Source: Triglochin maritima (taxonomy: Eukaryota; Streptophyta; Magnoliopsida; Alismatales; Juncaginaceae). From it: a stretch of DNA of 64,000 nucleotides. Below, piece after piece: positions 11,337 to 23,200 of this stretch; within the stretch, counting starts at the first letter, position 1, and each line of letters begins with the position of its first letter. The stretch is taken from positions 21,348,001 to 21,412,000 of the forward strand of contig OY821777.1 of the NCBI GenBank assembly GCA_963682175.1, given 5' to 3'. Below the pieces are notes generated by a model, which was given only the letters and a program-made list of their open reading frames with translations, was not told the DNA's origin and ran no database searches. Made by a program: the position numbers and the translations under genes.

Positions 11337-12382
11337 AACTCTTTTTTTTCTTCAAAGAATGTACGTAGGGGAGAAGACGGGGGAACACAAGAGAGAAAGA
11401 ATGACTCGGGAGAGAAAGGAAGAAGTCCTTATGCTACGACGGATGGGTACAGGTAGAAGCACACAAGCAAACAAGGCTTAAGCAATCCTAAGGTCGCTAT
11501 AGGTCCTTACAGCTAGACGACGCCTAACCGCGAGGTCACACGGCCTCAACACGCCTCACCTCCCTACAACGATGACCACAAAGCCCAGCAAGTGAGCCAA
11601 GATCCGGAGATCTCGTCTCTTCTACTATCGACAAAGTGGGCAACGCCGATCAGGTCATGACGGTCGGGAGTGGATCACTCTCCTAATGCGTCTGAGATCC
11701 TTAGGGCCAATGTATACTTGATTTTATAATTAGGCTCTTGATTAGTGTGGTTTTTGGGGCGAAGGAAAGGGTGATGAAATCCCCTACCTTATCTTTTATG
11801 GGACAGCCCCTCCTTAGTAGCGTTTTGGAGTCTTAATCTAGCAATCAACTCTCCAAACAAAACGCTCAACTCACACTTGTTGCAATGCACTTCCTACTAA
11901 CTAATGCATGTTCATACAAAATGCATGAATGACAGTAGAAGGTGCGTACCTCACGCCAGCTCTCAGCAACAGAAGATAAAGCTAAGATAAAAGACAATCT
12001 AAATGCCTAAGTCACATACATGATGCATGAGCTAAACAAAAAGAATGCCTAATCTTTTGCTTTGAGTTTTAGGGTCCAAGTTGCTTAAAGGAAGTTGATT
12101 ATTAATCTGGGAACAATCTAAGAGTTAGAACATGCAACATTGAGTCCCAGATTACTAGATCAATTATGGCAACACGACAAAGAAATAAGAAGGCAAAAGC
12201 AGCTCACCAGACCGCCAATTGGCGGTCTCAGGCCGCTGATTGGCGGTCCAAACTGGCCAGCTTTCCTCCAAATTTTTCCAGCTGTCTCTCCTTTCAACTC
12301 CAAGTCTCCTGAAACAAATAAAAACTACAAAACAAAAATTAAATCCACTCGAATCGTCCAAACAAGAGTCTGGACTGGCACC
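11337..12382 (-). other. A1 leader with paired palindromes and possible splice donor
   Basis: No ORF of note. Reading from the PBS on the minus strand, the perfect palindrome AGACCGCCAATTGGCGGTCT (12209-12228) lies next to an imperfect copy (12231-12249), some 135-190 nt beyond the PBS. Farther down, GCTGGCGTGAG|GTACGC places a possible 5' splice site at 11949. The stretch 11480-11760 is conserved with the leaders of A2, A5, A7 and M. Confidence 0.65.
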
Positions 12383-12400
12383 TCCCCGGCAACGACGCCA
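12383..12400 (-). other. Primer binding site of A1 (tRNA-Asp type)
   Basis: On the minus strand TGGCGTCGTTGCCGGGGA, one change (C to T) from the standard tRNA-Asp complement, 6 bp from the LTR. Confidence 0.85.
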
Positions 12401-12406
12401 AAAACT

Positions 12407-13788
12407 TGTTGAACGTTTTATATTAAACCGCAAGTGCACGGCCGCGATGAAGCGGTGGCAAGTACGGGTCGTCCTCAGGGAGGTGAGTAGCCTCTTGCTT
12501 GTACGAAATCAAGTGGCAAAAATTGGGGGAGAAAGATTGATTATGCTACTCTACACTAAACTACTCTAAGAAGTATGAAATGCGAACGAAAGAAACAAAC
12601 AATGAAATGACATCTAAGCTAAGAACAAAAGAAGAATGCTGGAATACAGAAATGGGAAAACCCCTAAGGGGTGGAGTGAGTGCACACAAGCAAAGAGGTG
12701 GGTGTTGAACACATTCTTTAAGCACTAATTAAGGTGGTGTTATCAAGCATAGGAAGTGTCTAAATGTTGTGGCAAAATCTATCAATCTATTCACCAACTT
12801 AGTTGATTAACATTTACATATGCAAGATGTTTATTTCAGAACCTAAACAAGCATGAGAGGTGTCTAATCATTTTGGCAAAACTCATCAAGTTATAAATTC
12901 TATCCTAAACAAGCAAGCATACATTCATGTTTTATCAACACATTGGAAATAAAGCATTCAATCCATTCTCATTTGCATGTATGTACATCTACTCCACCCC
13001 CAAAGGGGATGGAACTACTCACTAAACATTACACTAATTATTAAACTAAACAAAGAAAGCATATTAACTAAGCTAATAAAACTAATGAAATGAGATTAAG
13101 CAAAGCAAAACAAGAAACATAAAACAAACAACATAATAAAGAAAACTTGTATTAAAATGACTCACATTTAAAGTAGCATCCTCCTACTTTAGTGTGTGCT
13201 TTAAGGCCTCACTTCTATTAGGAAGAATAGCCACTTAAAATATGGAGTGATTACAATAGAAGGTGAAGAGTTCTATTTATAGCCAAAGAAAAAGTCACTA
13301 CGGGACAATCCCCCGATGTGGGACTAAACCAATACCAAAACTGGACTAAATATACACTAATACCTAACTCAGAGAAATATTAGCAGAGTTGGGCAAAAAG
13401 TGACCGCCAATTGGCGGTCTAAAAAGTCCGGATCCATCTGGAATTTGTGCTGGGCTTTGCTTAGTGTATTTGGTGGTCTTAGATGCATCTACTTCGTTTA
13501 TTGGAGCTTCGACCCGAATAGAATTGCCAAAATACTCCCCATGATGGTGTGGAGTATTCTGGTTTGCTCTTAGGTCCTTCTATCTTGCGTTCAGGTCCTT
13601 CTCCCTTGCATCTTGGTCCCTAGATCTCACAATTCAGTCCTTTTTCCCAGCTTTTGGGTCCTTTTATTCTTCATCTCTTCAAACCTATTTATTCCTGAAA
13701 ACTAAACATAAAACTCGTGACATAGCATTGTTTAGGTGAAAGATAATGGATATAAGATAAAAATATGAGCATGAAATGATGTCAATCA
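12407..13788 (-). repeat. 5' LTR of A1
   Basis: On the plus strand it runs from TGTTGAACG to GTCAATCA and is followed by the ATGCT duplication. U3 holds the palindrome GACCGCCAATTGGCGGTC (13402-13419), about 370-390 bp from the LTR start, then the promoter described separately. U5 holds the conserved hairpin and GTGCACTTGCGGT. Confidence 0.93.
13273..13324 (-). promoter_or_regulatory. LTR promoter of A1 (5' copy): snRNA-type USE plus TATA
   Basis: Minus-strand GTCCCACATCG (13314-13324) and TATAAATAG (13273-13281) are separated by 32 bp, exactly as in the 3' LTR. This copy would drive the genomic RNA of A1. Confidence 0.6.
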
Positions 13789-13793
13789 ATGCT

Positions 13794-15114
13794 GCCACTG
13801 GATCTTCACCATCGGAATGGTCCTCTTCCTGAGCTAGTGATCCATGCGATCAACGATCTCGACTGGTCTCTCCTCAAGAGACAAGTCATGCTGGATATCT
13901 AACACTGCTATCTCAATCACATGAGCTGGATCCACAACGTACTTCCTCATCATCGACACGTGGAAGACGTTGACGCAATCTGATAGGCAACCTCTCCAAC
14001 TCGGTTTAGGATCTCGAACCACCTGACATACCTCAGATTGAGCTTCCCCTTCTTCCCAAACCTCATTACTCCCCGAGCAGGGGATATCTTCAGAAACACA
14101 TGGTCGCCAACCTCAAAGCTCAACACTCGTCTGTGTCTGTCAGCATAACTCTTCTGTTTGCTCTGTGCCGTGGTCAGTCTCCTCCTGATCACATCTACCT
14201 TCTCTACATACATCTGCACAAACTCTGGCCCTACTAACTGCTTCTCACCCAAATCACTCTAGCATACCGGTGATCTGCAAGGACTCCCGTACAACGCCTC
14301 GTACGATGCCATCCCAATACTAGAATGGTAGTTGTTGTTGTAGGCGAACTTTATCAACGACAAGTGCTCATCCCAGTGTCCTGCCCAATCTAGTGTACAT
14401 GCTCTCCGCATATCCTCCAGAGTCTGGATCATCCTCTCTGACTGACCATCTGTCTATGGGTGAAACGTTGTACTGAACCTCAGTCGTGTCCCCAAAGCAT
14501 GCTGCAGACTCCCCCAAAACCTGTATGTGAATCTGGGATCTCGATCAAAGATGATGCTCATTGGTACTCCGTGCAACCTAACTATCTCCTCCACGTACAA
14601 CCTAGCTAGACCCTGCAGAAGCAATGTGGTCCAGATAGCTAAGAAGTCTGCCGACTTGGTCAGTCGATCGACTATCACCCAAATTGCGTCGTGGAATCTC
14701 CTCGTCTTCGGCGGATGCTCAATCTGGCAGCTCGATACATTACATCGGTCCTGCTGGTCGCTGATGCTCAATCTTCACCTGCTGACAGACAAAGCGTCGG
14801 TCCACAAACTTTGCAATGTCTTGCTTCATGCCCTTCCACCAGAAGTTCCGTTGCACGTCCTTATACATCTTCCTACTCCTCGGGTGAATGGTATACCTTG
14901 CTCGGTGTGCCTACTCCATGATGTCATCTCTCACTCCATAAACCTTCAGGACCCAGATCCAACTCCTTAACCTCAGACCTCCATCAACACCCACACTGCA
15001 GTCTGATCCACCCCTAGCAGCCAACTGCAACAAACTAGCTAGCTCATCATCCTTATGCTGAGCCTGAACAACTCGTGAGACGGTCTGTAGCTCCACCCAA
15101 AGCCCAACAATCAC
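13794..15114 (-). pseudogene. Chromovirus C integrase and start of chromodomain
   Basis: Reading the minus strand from 15114: the segment before the zinc domain (VVQAQHKDDELAS), a weak HHCC region near 14780-14900, and the catalytic core at 14454-14771 with [16 protein letters not shown] and FDRDPRF. The partner motif TDGQSER follows after a TAG that replaces a CAG codon (near 14455), 35 residues from the second aspartate as expected. The first aspartate region is not readable. The C-terminal part (13950-14252) has the GDHVFLKISP motif, and the chromodomain begins near 13830 with another TAG. The remainder lies at 1434-1551 beyond A1. Integrase would insert the cDNA; this one is dead. Confidence 0.85.
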
Positions 15115-15144
15115 TGCTCTCTCAGAGCCCTCTGTGAATGGCTT

Positions 15145-15600
15145 CTACTCTGATAACGTCTCGAGTAGCCTCCACTCCTGAATTAACAAACCCGTAACAG
15201 ATACCTCCACCCTCGTGCTCAGGGCATCTGCAACTGAATTCGCCTTCCCCGGACGATATGAGATGGTGAAGTCATAATCTTTAATGAACTCGAGCCATCT
15301 GCGCTTCCTCATATTCAGCTCCTTCTGGGAGAATAGGTACTTCAAGCTCGTGTGATCTGTGAAGACCTCGAATTGCTCCCCAACACTGATAATGCCGCCA
15401 TGTCTTCAATGCGTGAACCACCGCTGCCAACGCCAAATCATGAGTAGGGTAGTTCTTCTCGTGCACCTTCAGCTGCCTCGAGGCATACGCGACCACCTTC
15501 TCGTGCTGCATCAGAACACAACCTAGACCAATCCTTGACGCATCATTGTATGTCACATAACCTCCACTGTCACTCGGTAGCATCAGAATAGTTCCCGTCG
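15145..15600 (-). pseudogene. Chromovirus C RNase H
   Basis: Two overlapping frames: 15281-15583 with [28 protein letters not shown] and [22 protein letters not shown], and 15145-15345 with [20 protein letters not shown] and the ADALS end. A frameshift near 15380 separates them. The domain would degrade RNA in the RNA-DNA hybrid. It sits directly after reverse transcriptase, the normal Ty3/gypsy order. Confidence 0.85.
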
Positions 15601-16398
15601 TCAGTCGCCTCTTCAGCTCCTAAAAACTGTCCTCGCACTTCTCGGACCAAACAAACTTGACGCCCTTCTGCGTCATTGTCGTCAGCGGTGAAGCAAGTCT
15701 GGAGAATTCCAGAATAAACCACCTATAATACCCAGCAAGTCCCACGAAGCTCCTGATCTCTGTCACACTCGTCGGGGCCCTCCACTTAGTCACAGAAAAG
15801 TCACTTGAACCAACAAAAACTCACACTACGTGTACTTAGCATAGAGTTGCTGATCTCTCAAGATACAAAGCACAATCCGCAGATGCTCTTGACGCTGCTC
15901 TCGGTCTGGCGAGTAAGCCAAGATGTCGTTCATGAAGACAATGACAAATCTGTTGAGATACGGCTGAAAGGTCCTATCCATCAGGTCTATGAAAGCTGTA
16001 GGTACATTCGTCAGTCCAAACGCCATCACCAAGAACTTGTAGTGCCCGTACTGTGTCCGGAAAGCTGTCTTCTGGACGTCCGTCTCTCTGATACTCAACA
16101 GGTGGTATCCTGAATGCAGATGAATCTTCGAGAACACTCTTGCCGTCTATAGCTGATCAAATAGATCCTCAATCTTGGGCAAAGGGTTCCGGTTCCTGAC
16201 AGTAATGTTATTCAAGATCCTATAGTCGATGCACATCCGCAACGACCTGTCATTCTTCTTCACAAACAACACAGGTGCTCCCCAAGGTGAAACACTCGGT
16301 TGGATAAATCCGGAGTCCATCAACTGCTTCTTCAGCTCTGTCAACTCAGTACGTGCCATCCGATACGGAGCCTTCAACTGAGGTGTCGTGCCTGCCAC
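15601..16398 (-). pseudogene. Chromovirus C reverse transcriptase, catalytic motif mutated
   Basis: Frames 16147-16398 and 15826-16137 carry the family motifs: [52 protein letters not shown], and the [13 protein letters not shown] helix. The catalytic pair that normally reads F-x-D-D-I-L is F-M-N-D-I-L, so the first aspartate is replaced by asparagine (codon at 15928-15930), which would abolish polymerisation. A TAG separates the two frames near 16145. 15601-15825 is the connection to RNase H and is eroded. Confidence 0.87.
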
Positions 16399-16680
16399 TA
16401 ACTTGATGCCGTACTTGATCTCTTAGAGCGGCGCTAATCCAAGAATCTCTACTCGAAAAACCTCTGGCAACTCCTGTACAACCTTTATATCCTCCAGTCT
16501 CCTCGTCTCAGGATCCAGAACAATTAGCGTAGCCACGAACGCTCTGCATCCCTGGTGTATCAGCTTCTACGCCTTAACTGCAGACACAATCAGTTGACCT
16601 CCTCTGTTCTTCGCCCCTCTGATCAACACATCGGCTAGGCCCTTCCTCAGAATCAAGATCTTCTTCTCACGACAAAAGAC

Positions 16681-16990
16681 TCACGTGTCGTAATGTGACA
16701 GCCAATCCATCCCCAGTATGACGTTGAAATCCTCCATCGGTAGCAATACCAGATCTGCTGGAAAATCATGGTCTCCCGAAACAACTGTGGTGTTGGGGAG
16801 AAAACTCCCCACAGTGCCCACCTCACCCATGGGCGTACTGACTTCCAAACAATCAGTCAGCAGCACATGCGTCTGACCAACTCGCTGGCAAACTTCTCCA
16901 AAGTGAAGGAATGTGTGGCACCGCAATCAAATAAAATACGAGCAACCAAACCTGAAACAACAAGGGTACCTTCCACGACAACGTTGAAGT
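16681..16990 (-). pseudogene. Chromovirus C protease
   Basis: The minus strand reads ILFDCGATHSF at about 16915-16950, so the active-site D-S/T-G is DCG here, followed by the flap region and the VILGMDWL end motif of plant chromovirus proteases near 16700. A stop codon follows at 16681-16683, and 16400-16680 is an eroded linker to reverse transcriptase. The protease is in another frame than the zinc-knuckle part of gag, which implies a frameshift near 16980. Confidence 0.82.
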
Positions 16991-17974
16991 CCTTTGCCTC
17001 CTCAACCTAGATGGTGAAGACTCGCCAACTCTCCTACTCTGGCCCTTTGGAACGATGGATCTGCTGCCTCCGCTCCTCCCTACCACAGGTGGCTCTGGCC
17101 TCTTGCTCGACTCACCCTGTCTGCTCGGGCACTCCCGGATATAATGGCCCATCTGATCGCAACCCAAACATGCACCTGTACGTCGGGGGTACTCCTGACC
17201 CAGATGATATCTTCCGCAAGAACCGCACGCTCCAGACTGGCGCGCTCCTCCTACATCAGCCCAGGGCCTCTTGCCTGGATTCCCTATGGTACGACCAACT
17301 GTACGTCCACCTATGCTCACCGGTGGCCTCCGCACCTCCTGGTAGTCCTGATCGATGATAGTCGCAAACTTCACCGCGTCCGTCAGGGTCTGTGGCGTGC
17401 TGGTAATCACACGCGACCTGAGTTGCTTCCTCACCTCCTTAATTAACTTCCTTGCTCGCTGCTCGAGTGTCACATAAGTCTCAGAACAATAACGCTCCAG
17501 GGCGTTAAACCTGCTGATGTAGCTGGCCAAAGACATCTCCTTCTGCTCAAGGGCGAAGAACTCCTTCTTCTTCTTGTCTCTGATGTGCTGCATAAAGAAA
17601 TGCAAGTTGAACTCCTCTAGGAATTTCTCCCAGATCACGTCATCACGGTCAGCAAACACCACAACAGATGTGATCCTCCACTAGTTTGACGCCTCACCAT
17701 CCAGCACATGGGTGGCTAGGTCCACCATCCGCTCTGGTAAATAGCCAATCGCCTGGAAAATCCTTTGGATCTTAAAGACCCAGTCCTCTACAACCTCAGG
17801 AGCCCTCCTAGCATCAAAACTAGGCAGATACTGCATCATAAAATGATAATGCTCAACACCTATCACTGTCTGCTCTGCCCTCGCTGCCTGACGCTCGAGG
17901 AACTCGCCCAACCTATCCCAGGTAGCACCCTCGGTGGCATCACTGGTACTGTGCTCATGCACGACGTTCCTCAC
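16991..17974 (-). pseudogene. Chromovirus C gag with zinc knuckles
   Basis: One frame from ATG 17974 with a TAG at 17681-17683 that takes the place of a conserved tryptophan. The Retrotrans_gag domain is visible as FDARRAPEVVEDWVFKIQRIF and, after the stop, WEKFLEEFNLHFF with FALEQKEMSLASYISRF. Two knuckles follow: a degenerate CGSCGRYHLGQEYP (last cysteine lost) and an intact CLGCDQMGHYIREC. The product would form the particle and bind the RNA. The double knuckle with GRYH and RTGAC is typical of plant chromoviruses. Confidence 0.88.
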
Positions 17975-18100
17975 ACGTCTCGGAGGTATTTGGTAGAAGA
18001 AAACAACTCAAAATTAGCCATGAATACATGTTAAAATTTAAAATGCAACCTATCCTGATTACGACGAGGGTGATTTCTTTGGGAGCCACATAGGAACCAA

Positions 18101-18116
18101 CCACTCTGATACCAAA
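18101..18116 (-). other. Primer binding site of chromovirus C (tRNA-iMet type)
   Basis: On the minus strand TTTGGTATCAGAGTGG, which contains the TGGTATCAGAG core complementary to initiator tRNA-Met, the usual primer of chromoviruses. It lies directly after the LTR. Confidence 0.85.
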
Positions 18117-19715
18117 TTATAACATCCAGGAACAACAGAAATTTTCAAATTTCAAACAATACCAGAGATCTCAAGTCAAGTGGGAATATTATTTTACTCA
18201 AATAATAACCAGTCGGTGCACCAAATACAATAGAGTTTGTCAGAAATACATGATTATATCAATACAACGAAATGAATACAGGTAATCATGACGACCTCGA
18301 ATAGTCCGAAGAGGATCCTGACCCCAAAATGTGTGTGCCCGCTTTCACCACCCCACAAAACCTACTGTGGTCCTAAAACTTGAATTAAACAACAATGCTT
18401 GAGTTTCCCAATAGGAAACTCCATATGGAAAGCTCGCCTATATACATGCAACTGTACGGTAATGAACCTATCATACTACTAGCATGTCATGTCATCATCT
18501 TCAATGCAACAAAACCCCTCCAAGGGTAAAACTGGACATCAGTCCTACAGCAACAACAAGAACCCTCCAAGGGTCAACAAAACCTCGGTCCATCAACAAC
18601 ATCGGGTCTCCTTCGGAGACCTACCGTAGGCACATACAGTTTTACGCATAGTACGCGACACACCCCATACGCGACTACTCGAGCCAAGGGATCGTTGAGG
18701 AGCGTCCGCACTTCCACACCAAACGAAACCACGTGGTCTACACCACACAAACAGAGTCATAGCCCAGTCGGTCTAACAATTCCTCAATAGGTGCCCAATC
18801 GAGGAATCATCGTCGGAACAACATCGCCGTCACAACCTCGGTGGTACAACATACGTCAGGCACAACATCGGACGACACAACAAGCTAGAACATCGTCGAC
18901 AATGTCATCACCGACACAAACCTTGACGGCATCGCCGACACAACATCGACAGTACAACATACGTCTGGCACAACATCGTACGACACAACAAGTCAGAACA
19001 TCATCGCCGACACAAAACTCGACGGCATCGCCGACACAACAACGGTGGTACAACATACTTTGACACAAAATCGGACGGTTCTAGACCGTAGTCCGCTGGG
19101 TCATCTTGCTCCAAGAGCTACACATCAACATGCATTGGGATCTGCGATCCCTCAGGTCTGCTACTCTACAGAGAGCCAACACAACAAACATCACACCACA
19201 GTCAAACAACAAGGGTGGCTCGTCCCAAGTACCCACACTTTTCCACTTGGCGATCCCTGGGTAGGCACGATAACGCACCCACCGTCACCTCTTGGCTCAC
19301 GCACTCGGCGAGGACATAGGTTTCCGTGAACGGAGTTGGCATAACACAAGGACAAGGAATTCAATTCTACACACAAACAGTCACCCGGAAAAGGCAATCC
19401 GGTCGACCGTTTCCATGGGGTTCGGTCGACCGAAAGTCTAAAATGATTGAACACTCTGCACATCACCTATGTCCCAACAGTCGGACCAAGTCTAAAACGT
19501 GTCGACCGAACGTGGTCAAAAAACCGAAGTCTGGTAAAAATAATACGAGTCCAACGGTCGACCGACTCATGGGTCCCAATCGACCGGAAACTACCAGGGG
19601 CATCCTAGCATTTCTAGTAATCTAACGGTCAAACAAGATATAACAGTCGGTCGATCAAAATACAAGATACATAAGTTCACTTAAGTTCCGGTCAGACCCA
19701 AGGTCGACTCATGGG
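18117..19715 (-). repeat. 5' LTR of chromovirus C, truncated on its outer side
   Basis: It begins (plus strand) with TATAACATCC, probably a decayed TGTAACATCC, next to the PBS. From about 18950 it matches the other LTR at 1-755, with roughly 10-15% differences, much more than the LTR pairs of A1 or B. At about 19716 it stops and A-type LTR sequence begins, so about 0.68 kb of its outer end is missing. Confidence 0.8.
18844..19075. repeat. Tandem repeat of about 100 bp in the LTR of C
   Basis: Two full units and part of a third start at 18844, 18952 and 19048 with GTACAACATAC, each containing CACAACATCGKACGACACAA and GACGGCATCGCCGACACAAC. The start of the window (1-120) holds part of the same array in the other LTR. 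Confidence 0.75.
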
Positions 19716-20107
19716 TCCCAGACCGCCAATTAGCGGTCTATCGGGTCTGGATCTGTCTGGGATTTGTTGTGGGCTTTTCTGGATGTCTTTGTTGGTCTTT
19801 GATGCATATAATTCGTTTATTGGAGGTTCGACCCGAATCAAATTGCCAAAATACTCCCCATAATGGTGTGGAGTTTTCTGTTTTGCTCTTTGGTCATTCG
19901 GTCTTACATTCAGGTCCTTCTCCCTTGCATCTTAGTCCTCAGGTCTCACAATTCAGTCCTTTTTCCCTGCTTTTGGGTCATTTTATGTTTCATCTCTTCA
20001 AACCTATTTATTTCTGAAATTCAAACATAAAACTCGTCACATTGCATTGCTTAGGTGTAAGATAATGAATATAAGATACAAATATAAGCATGAAATTATG
20101 TCAATCA
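19716..20107 (-). repeat. 3' LTR fragment of A2
   Basis: It starts at the degenerate palindrome AGACCGCCAATTAGCGGTCT (19720-19739), matches 29571-29957 of A5, and ends GTCAATCA before the PPT. The outer part of the LTR is gone and the junction is with the LTR of C. Confidence 0.85.
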
Positions 20108-21704
20108 AATACCCCCACACCTAAGTTTTTGGTAGTCCCGAGCAAAATAAAGAAAGAGAAAAGCAAACGAGAAACAAGAAATCCTAACTCACTTTCGTAG
20201 GAATCATGGTTGCACTTAACATGTGCAACAAGCCGTTCAACACCCTTGTTGCCAAGGAGGAGGAGTGTTGTCTCCTGAGGGTTTTCAGCAGATATACCCA
20301 CAAAATCCGAACAAGATGCATTATTCAATCTAGACACTCGACTCGTTGGACATATTTTGTCGATCATTCGACGCGGTAATCCTACGGGTCGTCTCTATAT
20401 AGGTAATCAATCCACACACCTAGGCTAATGAACCATTCGTGCAAGTTAAATAAGGAATTAAGTGAAAGACATGGACAACATCAACATCCTCAAGTGATAC
20501 AAAGTGTAAGGTCCATTTAGGTTCTTATTTCCATTACCATTTTATTCTTTTTGTTTCTTTTCTCATTTTTTTTCTTTTTTTTCTTTTTATTAGTTGGAGC
20601 TTCGTTCTCCCAGGGTTAGGTTTCGTGCATCATTGCCCATGAGGACTTACACTATCACGTACACCTTTCCCCAAATCTCCACATAGGGCAATCCCTACCA
20701 CCCGTGTAACGAGAGTTCGGTCGGCGCATCCCAAGTCAGATGACTCGAAAGCACCAGGCACAAAGTCCCCTCAGACCTACTTTCCCGAGTGATAGGAGTC
20801 GTGTGAGAAGAGAGAACACCTACTCACTTATTTCTTATCTACACATGAACAAAAACCCCTACACTTAATGTCTCACAACAAGATTTAAAGGGTCCTTGAC
20901 TACAACAAACTCCCTTAAATTAACAGACACAAATTATTGACTCACTAGGTTCAGGGTGAACTTCTTTAAATGTTTGTGCACTGAAACCCTATGATTACTC
21001 ACCCCCAAGGGAAAACTGGGGTGCATCCTAACGACTCGATACGTCCTAAAGCCACCGTACTAGATATCCTAATGCATGAAGTTCAAGACAATTTTGAGAG
21101 CTTTCTTTTTTACTTTACCTCTCAACGGTTTTGCACATGCTAAACACACAGAAAACACACAAAACATTTTCTTTCGCAAATACATGAAGATTTTGAAAGA
21201 CATGTGAAAATTTTGAAGCACTAGGCAAGCAAAAGAAGACAAGTCACCCAAGGATCATGAGTAGCACATATATCGATATTAAATGCAGCACACTAACATG
21301 ACCCTAACAATGCACACAAAAGAAAATAAAATCAAAGGAAAAAGACTCGACTATGTACACACGTAAAACACCCCCACATCTACTTCATGCACTGTCCTCA
21401 ATGAATGTGAGCAAAATACTACATGAATTTATGCATGAAAAAGGAAAGATCTCGCCAATATGAAGCGCAAAAGGAAGTTCAAGGTTATGTTGATGGACAA
21501 AAATCCAAATTTCCTCAAAACCTGTGAGATGCTAAAGAAGGGATACAAAAATGTGAAAGAAATGGTGCCCAAATACACAAGTTTTGGGGCCCACAACAAT
21601 CAATGCTCGCTCATGGAGTCTTTTTTTTGAATATAAACTATATACAAATATAAGTTCCCATCTTCATTTGTCAAAAGACATCAAATGGGAACCTTAAAAG
21701 TGGG
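20108..21704 (-). other. A2 polypurine tract and conserved 3' block
   Basis: The same non-coding block as in A1, from the PPT at 20108-20120 to the end of gag. The T-rich stretch near 20520-20590 varies between copies; the parts around 20620-20800 and 21060-21250 hardly do. Confidence 0.8.
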
Positions 21705-23200
21705 TCAATGCACTTGGAAAGGGAACATGACACCACGTGGGGCCAGAATACTCATGTTTGGGCCCCCCTCACAAAGAGCACAAGATGAAAAGATAGGTTC
21801 ATGAATTAGACGCAAAGGCGTCTCATTCAAAGGATTAAACTGAATGAGCTTGAACCTCTCAAGAGTTTGGGACATAACTTCTCCCGTTGCAGTACTGAAG
21901 TTATGATTGTTAATCCAAACTCTCCAACCAACATGCTTGTTCGTATGAACAAGGTCAAGAAACTCGTTAGGCATGTCCAACTCACCAGGGGAACAAAAAG
22001 TGGGTGTCATACCCAAGGTATCCTCCAAGGAACTCCTAATACCCTCTTTAGCAATGTAGTTTTTTGATGTTCCATCATTTCCAAGATAATTAGGAACAAT
22101 AGTGCGAGACAAACTCCCATCAGGTTGTTTGAAATTGAGAGTACTAGGGAGCTCCTGCTCCACCAGAGGTGAGTCCTTAATAGGCATAACATGAAGATCA
22201 TGTGGCTCAAGGGCCACAGGACAAAAAGATAAGGCACAATCCTGTGCTGACTCACAATGAAGTTGGTCCATGTTATTCTCAATTTGAATTGAATCCTCGA
22301 CTAAATGATCGTGAATTGAAACCCCAAGTCCCTTAGACTGACTAGGAGTTTGACTTTGAAAGATTGTGCTTTGAAATTGTGGATGTGGTGGTGGCGGTTC
22401 GATATCAAAAGATGAATCCTCATGTTGACAAGAAAAGTTGCTCTCCTCACGTTCAGGTAATTGCTACGTCATTTGACTCACTTGCATTTCCATAGTTTGC
22501 AAGGAATTCAAGTTGGGCTTCAATACATTTTGAGTGATTTCCATGAACGTTTGGAGGGTTTGTTCTAAAGAATCAAGTCTGGGGTCAACTATAAGGTCCA
22601 AGTCAAAGCTTGGGAAATTTTGGGGTTGGGTATTGATGGGCTAAGAGTGAGGCCAATGATTTGAAGTAGGGTGTGGGTAGAATTCTGGGTATTCGGAAGG
22701 AGGATACTGGGGTGGGAATTATGTATAAGAATTTGAAGAAGAATTGTCTCCCCACGAATCCCTCCCTCTTGGGTTGTACGCGGATGCGTAATGGTCATAT
22801 TGAGCATTTTGGAAAAAGGTATGCTCATACTTAGGCTCTGGGGGAACATAAGGACATTCCCCGATAATATGACCACTCAACACATAATAGTCGCACGGTA
22901 TGGCTACTGGAGCCACCGGTGCACTCATGGCGTCTACCGCACGCATGAAAGACGCCAAAGTTTCTTGCAATGTCTTAGTTTGATGACCAACATATGATCC
23001 GACGTAACTAGATGGTGGTCTAGCAGTCGGTGCCTCTGTCATATTACCCCAATATGAAGAATGCTCAGTCACACAATTAAGATTATCCCAACTATACAGG
23101 GTGTTTGTCTGGGCACCCCAGGATGCATGGGTCTGGAGTACCAGGGAGAATTGTCCTGGTCCCAACAATTATATGGATGGTCGCCCATGTAACCATTCAT
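21705..23200 (-). pseudogene. A2 gag, family 2, broken
   Basis: Starts at ATG 23200 (MNGYMGDHPY) and ends with ILAPRGVMFPFQVH at 21705. Recognisable pieces in order: the N-terminal MGDHPY part, GNMTEAPTARPPSSYVGSYVG, a knuckle region CDYYVLSGHIIGEC whose second cysteine is a tyrosine, the PEPKYEHTFFQNAQYDHYAS segment, a coiled coil, and the C-terminal module with VGWRVWINN. The frame is broken at least twice (near 22440-22720). There is no capsid-type domain and no protease. It would be an RNA-binding protein if intact; compare the intact copy in A7. Confidence 0.82.

Larger units (their letters stand above)
1557..13788 (-). mobile_element. A1: gag-protease retrotransposon without pol, inserted in C
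   Basis: A complete element bounded by a 5-bp target site duplication ATGCT (1552-1556 and 13789-13793). On the minus strand the order is 5' LTR (12407-13788), PBS (12383-12400), leader, gag, protease, non-coding 3' block, PPT, 3' LTR (1557-6638, interrupted by B). Without B the LTRs are 1384 and 1382 bp and differ at roughly 2% of positions by eye. There is no reverse transcriptase, RNase H or integrase, so it is non-autonomous. The host site is the integrase C-terminal coding region of chromovirus C, whose frame resumes on the other side. Confidence 0.93.

Noticed and set aside
14527..14970. 147-codon plus-strand ORF
   Set aside because: It lies antisense to the integrase region, whose family motifs are readable on the minus strand.
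13794..17974. Endogenous pararetrovirus instead of a retrotransposon
   Set aside because: Integrase, chromodomain tail, iMet PBS and long LTRs define a chromovirus; no movement protein or pararetroviral coat motif.
18791..19063. ORF with repeated Thr/Ser/Gln segments, considered as a repeat protein
   Set aside because: It is the translation of the 100-bp tandem repeat in the LTR of C and is open on both strands.
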